Assembly (NCBI GenBank): GCA_035492055.1
Contig: DATJJR010000025.1
Coordinates: forward strand, 1-19,385
DNA: 19,385 bases
DNA from: Ga0074130 sp035492055
GTDB lineage: Bacteria; Pseudomonadota; Gammaproteobacteria; Burkholderiales; Rhodocyclaceae
Direction: 5' to 3'
Under the pieces are notes generated by a model. That model was not told the origin of the DNA. It made no database searches and saw only the letters and a list, made by a program, of their open reading frames with translations. Each line of letters begins with the position of its first letter. The stretch's first letter is position 1. Position numbers and translations under genes: made by a program. Shown one piece after another: positions 15,052 to 19,385 of this stretch.

Positions 15052-16545
15052 ATGCTGGGTTTGTTTGCCGAGAAGTCCGACCATCCGCTCGCCGACCCAA
15101 AAGAAGCGAAGCGTCTCTTCGCCGGACTGACAATCAAGAATGCGTCCGAAGCACTGGATGAGGCCGCCATCCTGATCGAGTCCTTGCATCGCGATCAGCG
15201 GATTCCACCTGACAAGCGCTGGGACATCCTGCGTCAAATGGATGAGGTCATGATCGGGCATGCGCGTCGTTTTGCGCGCGACTATGCCGCTGCGACTGCA
15301 TCAAGCCGCTCCGGCGAAATGCGCCTGTGGCGACTGGGTGCCGAGTACTGGCGCTATCTCGCCGATGGCTATCTTGATGTTTTCGAAGCAACGCTGGCGC
15401 GGCCGCGCGACAGTGGCATCAAAACGACGATGCCGAACTTCTACGTGCGCACACTTCACGCATTCGCGGCGATTCTCAAATGGGGCCAATTTCGTTACGC
15501 GCCACCGGGCCGTGAATACTGGGCCGATCTAGGCAAAATCTACATGGCGGCAGTGGACGCCAACGCTGCGGGAATGACGGTTCCGCTGTATGTCGGTGAT
15601 CGCACCACGACACCCGAGCGTGAATATCTCAAGGTACTCGTCTTTCACGCTTCATCGATGGACAGCCTATTGCCGCAGGAAGTTGAACTGGCTGATCGCT
15701 TGCTTGACTATCTATTGCCGCAATTTCAGTTTGGCGCGCAGGTACAGCCGGATAGCGTGTACTGGGTGGACGCCTTGTCGAAACAGGCGCCAATGCGTTT
15801 TGCCGTCCGTCCGCAAGCCTCGCCAAGCCTGCGCTGTTTTAGCCCCGGACTTGCGCTTGATGCTGTTGCCACGCTCAAGTCACAAGTGGAACAGGAAACC
15901 CTGCCGTCGGCACTTGCGCTGGGGAATAGCTACACGCCGGCCATGATGATTGATGTGCTCAATCACCTCGCCGATTATTGGGCACCGATTCCGCCGCAAC
16001 GCAGTCATGCGCGCCACCGTGTGAAATCGCGAATGACTGTGCTGCAATCGCTGCCAACGGCATATCGCCGTTTGGCGACCTTGGTGGAAGGCGATGTCGA
16101 ATCTTGGGAGGTCGAAGATGTCAGCCAGGGCGGCATGCGCGCGACAGCGTCTCTGGCACGTGACAGCAAACTTGCCGTCGGCACGTTACTGCTGCTGCGG
16201 CCGGAAGGCGGTGAGAATTGGCTACTTGGCGTAGTGCGTCGTTTTGCACGTCATGACGATACGAACCCATATGCCAGTCTCGGCATTGAAACCTTGTCGC
16301 GCCAACCGCGTGCCCTGTGCGTTGACAGCGGCGGTATACGTACCGAAGTCATCCTTGTCGATGACTGGCAGACGGCTGCGCAGGTGCGTGTCGTGCTGCC
16401 GGCAGCCGCATGGGAGGACAACATCGCCATGACATTTGACGATGGCGGTACGTCGGTGAAACTGTTTCCCGATGGGCAGGAACAGAGCGGCCCTGATTAC
16501 TTGATCGGCAGATATCGAGTACGCGTCGCCGCGAGCGATGTTTGA
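15052..16545 (+). CDS. Uncharacterised protein with probable C-terminal PilZ (c-di-GMP-binding) domain
   Basis: This is a 497-residue protein with no signal peptide or membrane segment. Residues 1 to about 315 are mostly helical by eye and match no family I can name with confidence. The C-terminal part begins with an arginine-rich stretch containing RVKSR (323-327) and, 28 residues later, DVSQGG (356-361). An RxxxR motif followed at about this distance by D/N-x-S-x-x-G is the c-di-GMP-binding pattern of PilZ domains. The following segments, with alternating hydrophobic residues (VGTLLLLRPEGGENWLLGVVRRFA), fit its beta-barrel. I therefore infer a c-di-GMP effector whose large N-terminal region is the output or partner-binding part. 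A GAGGA Shine-Dalgarno supports the ATG. The gene is followed by a three-hairpin cluster and terminator. Its target is unknown, and the link to thyA is only positional. Confidence 0.7.
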   Translation: MLGLFAEKSDHPLADPKEAKRLFAGLTIKNASEALDEAAILIESLHRDQRIPPDKRWDILRQMDEVMIGHARRFARDYAAATASSRSGEMRLWRLGAEYWRYLADGYLDVFEATLARPRDSGIKTTMPNFYVRTLHAFAAILKWGQFRYAPPGREYWADLGKIYMAAVDANAAGMTVPLYVGDRTTTPEREYLKVLVFHASSMDSLLPQEVELADRLLDYLLPQFQFGAQVQPDSVYWVDALSKQAPMRFAVRPQASPSLRCFSPGLALDAVATLKSQVEQETLPSALALGNSYTPAMMIDVLNHLADYWAPIPPQRSHARHRVKSRMTVLQSLPTAYRRLATLVEGDVESWEVEDVSQGGMRATASLARDSKLAVGTLLLLRPEGGENWLLGVVRRFARHDDTNPYASLGIETLSRQPRALCVDSGGIRTEVILVDDWQTAAQVRVVLPAAAWEDNIAMTFDDGGTSVKLFPDGQEQSGPDYLIGRYRVRVAASDV

Positions 16546-16556
16546 ATAAAACCCGC

Positions 16557-16571
16557 CGATCCTGCGGATCG
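16557..16571. repeat. First hairpin downstream of PilZ-like gene
   Basis: CGATCC (16557-16562) and GGATCG (16566-16571) pair perfectly around a TGC loop, 11 bases after the stop codon. It is the first of three successive hairpins. Confidence 0.6.
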
Positions 16572-16577
16572 ACTTCA

Positions 16578-16596
16578 TTTGCGACGCTGTCGCAAA
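16578..16596. repeat. Second hairpin downstream of PilZ-like gene
   Basis: TTTGCGAC (16578-16585) and GTCGCAAA (16589-16596) pair perfectly around a GCT loop, giving an eight-base-pair stem just upstream of the terminator. Confidence 0.65.
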
Positions 16597-16601
16597 CATC
16601 A

Positions 16602-16636
16602 CATCAGGCCGCAATAGCGGCCTGATGTTTTTCTTT
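16602..16636 (+). terminator. Intrinsic terminator of PilZ-like gene
   Basis: CATCAGGCCGC (16602-16612) and GCGGCCTGATG (16617-16627) form a perfect 11-base-pair GC-rich stem with an AATA loop, directly followed by the T-rich tract TTTTTCTTT. This is a textbook Rho-independent terminator for the plus-strand gene. Confidence 0.9.
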
Positions 16637-16768
16637 CCCCGGAGTGACCTAGAGGTGCATTACGGCGCAACTTTTCCGCCGGGTAGTCCCAAGCAAAGCG
16701 GCCCGTCCGCGGAGCGAACATCCGCCCAAGGATTTTCTACGGAGCACCCCAAAATCGGGGAGCGGCAA

Positions 16769-16812
16769 CGCCGCGAACCATAGTCACCCCTTTCCTTGGG
16801 AAAGGGGCTGGG
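16769..16812 (-). repeat. 44-base 3'-end hairpin repeat, copy A (downstream of cytochrome c)
   Basis: This element matches the copy at 18203-18246 in 39 of 44 positions. It contains a nine-base-pair hairpin (CCCCTTTCC 16787-16795, loop TTG, GGAAAGGGG 16799-16807), ending 17 bases before the cytochrome c stop on the transcribed minus strand. No T-tract follows on the minus strand, so it is not a classical intrinsic terminator. The 130 bases between it and the PilZ-gene terminator hold further short GC-rich palindromes (for example GCGGC/GCCGC at 16762-16774) but no gene. Confidence 0.8.
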
Positions 16813-16824
16813 GGAAAGGCAAAA

Positions 16825-17148
16825 CTACTTCGCCCCGTCGAGAATCCACTTTGCCAGCGTCTGTGCATCCGCTTCCGACACATTGTTCGGCGGCATCGGG
16901 ATCACGCCCCATTTCTGGCCGCCGTTGGCTGCTGTACCGCCTTTGATACGCTGAGCGAGCATGGCGACAGCGTTCTTGTCACCGGCGTATTTCTTGGCCA
17001 CATCGTGATATGCCGGACCGACGATTTTCTTGTCGATGGCGTGGCATGACATGCAGTTATTCTTCTTCGCCAGATCGAGATTGGCGAATGCTGGGGTTGC
17101 CAAAAACAAACCAAGAACGGTGGTAAGAGAGAAGATCAGGGCTTTCAT
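16825..17148 (-). CDS. Small periplasmic c-type cytochrome (class I, c551/c552-like)
   Basis: This 107-residue precursor has a signal peptide (hydrophobic residues 3-19, cleavage after AFA at 22) and a mature domain of about 85 residues. The haem-binding motif CMSCH lies at 32-36, with Cys32 and Cys35 for thioether bonds and His36 as axial ligand. Met85 in GVIPMPPNNV is the sixth ligand, and the C-terminal helix ADAQTLAKWIL is typical. It would carry electrons in the periplasm, for example between the bc1 complex and a terminal oxidase or reductase; the partner cannot be told from here. A GAGG Shine-Dalgarno precedes the ATG. The gene stands alone, 37 bases downstream of the dehydrogenase gene on the same strand, so cotranscription is possible. 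Confidence 0.95.
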   Translation of the reverse strand: MKALIFSLTTVLGLFLATPAFANLDLAKKNNCMSCHAIDKKIVGPAYHDVAKKYAGDKNAVAMLAQRIKGGTAANGGQKWGVIPMPPNNVSEADAQTLAKWILDGAK

Positions 17149-17185
17149 GTGCGCCTCGTCGTGGATGGAAAGTGCGCTGGCAATA

Positions 17186-18103
17186 TTACGCCGTCAGCGA
17201 AGCTTCGACCATCGCTTCGAGTTTGGCGGCGAGATTTTCCTGCGCCTGCTCGCTGGCCCACGCAACATGCGGCGTGACGATGAGATTAGGAATGTCGGCA
17301 GCGAGCAGTACATGGTCACGCGGAGGGGGTTCGCGATCGAGCACGTCGATGGCAGCGCCGGCCAGCTTGCCCTGCTTCAGCGTACTGATTAGCGCATCGG
17401 CATCGATCAGCGCGCCGCGACCGGTGTTGATGAGCACGGCGGCGGGTTTCATCAGGGATAGCGTTTGTGCATTGATGAAATGCTTCGTCTGTGGCGTCAG
17501 CGGCATGTGCAATGACAACGCGTCGACACGCGACAGCAGTGCTTGCACAGGCAGTTCATCGGCTGCTTGCGCACGACGTTCTGATGCGGCGAATAAGACG
17601 TTCACGCCGAGTCCGCGAGCAAGTTCTGCCACCGCTTCACCGATCCGGCCGCGACCAACGATTCCGAGTGTGCTGCCGCGTACATCGCGGATGTGCGGAC
17701 CGTGCCAGCAGAATTGCGTGGCTGCCGACCAGCGGCCATCGATTGCCGCATTGGCGTACTCGAGGAGATGGCGACGCAAGGCGAACAGAGTGGCAATTAC
17801 ATGTTCAGCCACGGCGAAGCTGCCGTAATCGGGAACATTGCGTACCGGAATGTTGCGTGCGGCAGCGGCCTCTTTGTCAATGATGTCGGTGCCGGCCGCG
17901 GCAACGAGAATCTGTCCGAGGCGCGGTGCGCCGGCGATCAGCTCGCGATTCAGCACCACCTTGTTGGTGATGACGATATCGGCGTCATGGATGCGCTGCG
18001 CAGTCTGATCCGGCAGAGTCTGCGCGTATTCAACAAAAGAAACGCCCGCAGAAAACTTCAGCGGGCGCGGCAGGGTTTCGGCATCGAGGAAAACGACGTT
18101 CAT
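17186..18103 (-). CDS. D-2-hydroxyacid dehydrogenase (glycerate dehydrogenase/hydroxypyruvate reductase-like)
   Basis: This 305-residue NAD(P)-dependent enzyme belongs to the D-isomer-specific 2-hydroxyacid dehydrogenase family. The Rossmann motif is GIVGRGRIG (147-155), and the catalytic triad is Arg229 (NTGRGALID), Glu258 (DREPP) and His279 (TPHVAWAS). The substrate-loop VAAAGTDIID (67-76) and YGSFAVAEHVIA (93-104) are also typical. Overall it resembles the glycerate dehydrogenase/hydroxypyruvate reductase subgroup (reducing hydroxypyruvate or glyoxylate), but substrate specificity in this family is hard to read from sequence. The start at 18103 (MNVVFLDAETLP) is chosen because the open frame to 18193 adds residues without family counterpart and runs towards the repeat at 18203. 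It precedes the cytochrome c gene. Confidence 0.92.
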   Translation of the reverse strand: MNVVFLDAETLPRPLKFSAGVSFVEYAQTLPDQTAQRIHDADIVITNKVVLNRELIAGAPRLGQILVAAAGTDIIDKEAAAARNIPVRNVPDYGSFAVAEHVIATLFALRRHLLEYANAAIDGRWSAATQFCWHGPHIRDVRGSTLGIVGRGRIGEAVAELARGLGVNVLFAASERRAQAADELPVQALLSRVDALSLHMPLTPQTKHFINAQTLSLMKPAAVLINTGRGALIDADALISTLKQGKLAGAAIDVLDREPPPRDHVLLAADIPNLIVTPHVAWASEQAQENLAAKLEAMVEASLTA

Positions 18104-18202
18104 GTGTGCTTGTTCCGAGTGTGAATGCGCCGGAGGCGCAAGCCGCAAGAAGTGTGCAACAAAGAAGAGCCCTTCAATGGAGTGCGGCCACAAAGCAGAA
18201 CC

Positions 18203-18246
18203 CGCCGCGAACCGCCGTCACCCCCTTCCTCGGGAAAGGGGCTGGG
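18203..18246 (-). repeat. 44-base 3'-end hairpin repeat, copy B (downstream of ilvD)
   Basis: This is the second copy of the element at 16769-16812. The hairpin arms are at 18221-18229 and 18233-18241 around a TCG loop. The single substitution in the stem gives a C/A mismatch on the plus strand but a G-U wobble in minus-strand RNA. Its hairpin ends 17 bases before the ilvD stop, the same spacing as copy A. Confidence 0.8.
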
Positions 18247-18258
18247 AGGATGGCTTGC

Positions 18259-19385
18259 TTACTTCTCCACCTGTGTTACGTCACGTACTGCACCGGTATC
18301 GGCGCTGGTCGTGAGTGCCGCGTAGGCGCGCAGTGCGGCGGACACGACACGCTGGCGGTTGGCCGGCTGCCATGCCTTGGCACCCTTGGCATCCATCGCA
18401 GCACGGCGCTTGGCGAACTCATCATCGCTGATGCGCAGGTTGATGCTGCGATTGGGGATGTCGATGTCGATGATGTCGCCGCTCTCGACCAAGCCGATTG
18501 CGCCGCCCATCGCTGCTTCAGGCGAGACGTGGCCGATGGAGAGACCAGACGTGCCGCCGGAGAAGCGACCGTCGGTGAGCAGCGCGCAAGCCTTGCCCAG
18601 ACCTTTTGACTTGAGGAAGCTGGTCGGATACAGCATTTCCTGCATGCCGGGGCCACCTTTCGGGCCTTCGTACCGGATCACGACCACGTCGCCGGCCTTG
18701 ACCTTGTCGCCGAGAATACCGTCGACGGCATCGTCCTGGCTTTCAAACACCACGGCTGGGCCGGAGAACTTGAGGATGGAATCATCGACGCCGGCAGTCT
18801 TGACGATGCAGCCCTTGAGCGCGATGTTGCCCGATAGCACGGCGAGGCCACCGTCTTGAGAAAAAGCATTGGCCTTGTTGCGGATTACGCCGCCCTTGCG
18901 ATCGATATCGAGCGCGGTGTAGCGACGATCCTGCGAGAAGGCAACTTGCGTCGGCACGCCGCCGGGTGCAGCGCGAAAGAACTTGTGGATGCCTTCGTCC
19001 TGTGTGCGCATCACGTCGTATTTGTCGATGGCGTCGCCCAGCGTCTTGGCGTGGACGGTCGGCACGTCGCGATTGATCAGGCCGGCACGGTCGAGCTCGC
19101 CGAGAATGCCGAGAATGCCGCCGGCGCGGTGCACGTCTTCCACGTGCACGTCACTCTTGGCGGGTGCAACCTTGGACAGGCAGGGTACGCGACGCGAGAT
19201 GCGGTCGATGTCGGCCATCTTGAACGGCACGCCGGCTTCGGTGGCCGCAGCAAGCAAATGCAGCACGGTATTGGTCGAGCCGCCCATGGCGACGTCGAGG
19301 CTCATGGCATTTTCGAACGCCGCGAAGCTGGCGATTTCGCGCGGCAGCACCGAGCTGTCGTTCTGTTCGTAGTAGCGCTTGGCCA
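18259..19385 (-). CDS. ilvD: Dihydroxy-acid dehydratase, C-terminal part; 5' end outside window
   Basis: The frame is open to the window edge and gives the last 374 residues or so of a protein usually near 616. IlvD dehydrates 2,3-dihydroxy-3-methyl acids to 2-oxo acids in valine, isoleucine and leucine synthesis. Segments nearly identical to E. coli IlvD include AMGGSTNTVLHLLAAA, EDVHRAGGILGILGELDRAGL, GCIVKTAGVDDSILKF, VVIRYEGPKGGPGMQEMLYPTSFLKS and DGRFSGGTSGLSIGHVSPEA (the last contains the proposed catalytic serine). The iron-sulfur ligand cysteines lie in the part beyond the window. The GTG at 19350 is not the start, since conserved residues (RYYEQNDSS) continue upstream of it. The hairpin repeat copy B lies 17 bases past the stop. 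Confidence 0.97.
   Translation of the reverse strand, partial: AKRYYEQNDSSVLPREIASFAAFENAMSLDVAMGGSTNTVLHLLAAATEAGVPFKMADIDRISRRVPCLSKVAPAKSDVHVEDVHRAGGILGILGELDRAGLINRDVPTVHAKTLGDAIDKYDVMRTQDEGIHKFFRAAPGGVPTQVAFSQDRRYTALDIDRKGGVIRNKANAFSQDGGLAVLSGNIALKGCIVKTAGVDDSILKFSGPAVVFESQDDAVDGILGDKVKAGDVVVIRYEGPKGGPGMQEMLYPTSFLKSKGLGKACALLTDGRFSGGTSGLSIGHVSPEAAMGGAIGLVESGDIIDIDIPNRSINLRISDDEFAKRRAAMDAKGAKAWQPANRQRVVSAALRAYAALTTSADTGAVRDVTQVEK

Noticed and set aside
14912..15133. 74-residue N-terminal extension of ThyA
   Set aside because: Family proteins begin at MQQYLDLM, and the extension overlaps the start of the divergent PilZ-like gene.
16222..16614. Minus-strand 130-residue open frame at the end of the PilZ-like gene
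   Set aside because: It begins with TTG inside the terminator hairpin loop and is antisense to a well supported gene.
18104..18193. 30-residue N-terminal extension of the hydroxyacid dehydrogenase
   Set aside because: No homology to the family; it comes from intergenic sequence next to the hairpin repeat.
1..19385. Search for CRISPR arrays, transposases, integrases, tRNA or toxin-antitoxin pairs
   Set aside because: Nothing resembling regularly spaced repeats, recombinase motifs, tRNA cloverleaves or small paired toxin genes was seen; the window is dense metabolic sequence.

Overview
The window is a moderately GC-rich, densely coded bacterial chromosome segment carrying housekeeping and storage-carbon genes. 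I see no phage, transposon, CRISPR, tRNA or rRNA. Protein style suggests a Gram-negative proteobacterium, most likely a betaproteobacterium. Supporting clues are the signal-peptide c-type cytochrome, the exported DsrE-family protein, the SPINDLY/OGT-type glycosyltransferase, and E. coli-like IlvD, ThyA, GlgA, GlgB and GlgC. This assignment is inference from protein resemblance only.

Left part (1-10220). The 3' end of an O-GlcNAc-transferase-like gene (+) meets a long minus-strand gene run tail to tail. In transcription order the run is glgC, a GH57 amylase-like gene, a GH57 4-alpha-glucanotransferase, pgi, a small exported protein, glgA and folA. Gaps are 29, 9, 9, -4, 10 and 1 bases, so this is probably one operon. 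glgB is transcribed divergently from glgC (10328-12529, +).

Middle (12530-14911). Three minus-strand genes follow: an exported DsrE-family protein, glucokinase (glk) and thymidylate synthase (thyA). Together the locus covers most of a glycogen cycle. Pgi links fructose-6-P to glucose-6-P, GlgC makes ADP-glucose, and GlgA and GlgB build and branch the polymer. Two GH57 enzymes probably rearrange or hydrolyse it, and Glk re-phosphorylates free glucose. Phosphoglucomutase, glycogen phosphorylase and GlgX are not in the window. The folate-cycle pair thyA and folA, often neighbours in proteobacteria, here flank the glycogen block.

Right part (15052-19385). A 497-residue protein with a probable C-terminal PilZ (c-di-GMP) domain is on the plus strand and ends in a cluster of three hairpins, the last a clear intrinsic terminator. 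On the minus strand are a small cytochrome c, a D-2-hydroxyacid dehydrogenase and the C-terminal two thirds of ilvD, which runs off the window. A 44-base repeat containing a hairpin lies exactly 17 bases downstream of both the cytochrome c and the ilvD stop codons. I consider this the most interesting non-coding signal. Most of the window is recognisable metabolism; the less explained items are this repeat, the exported protein inside the glycogen operon, and the PilZ-like protein.
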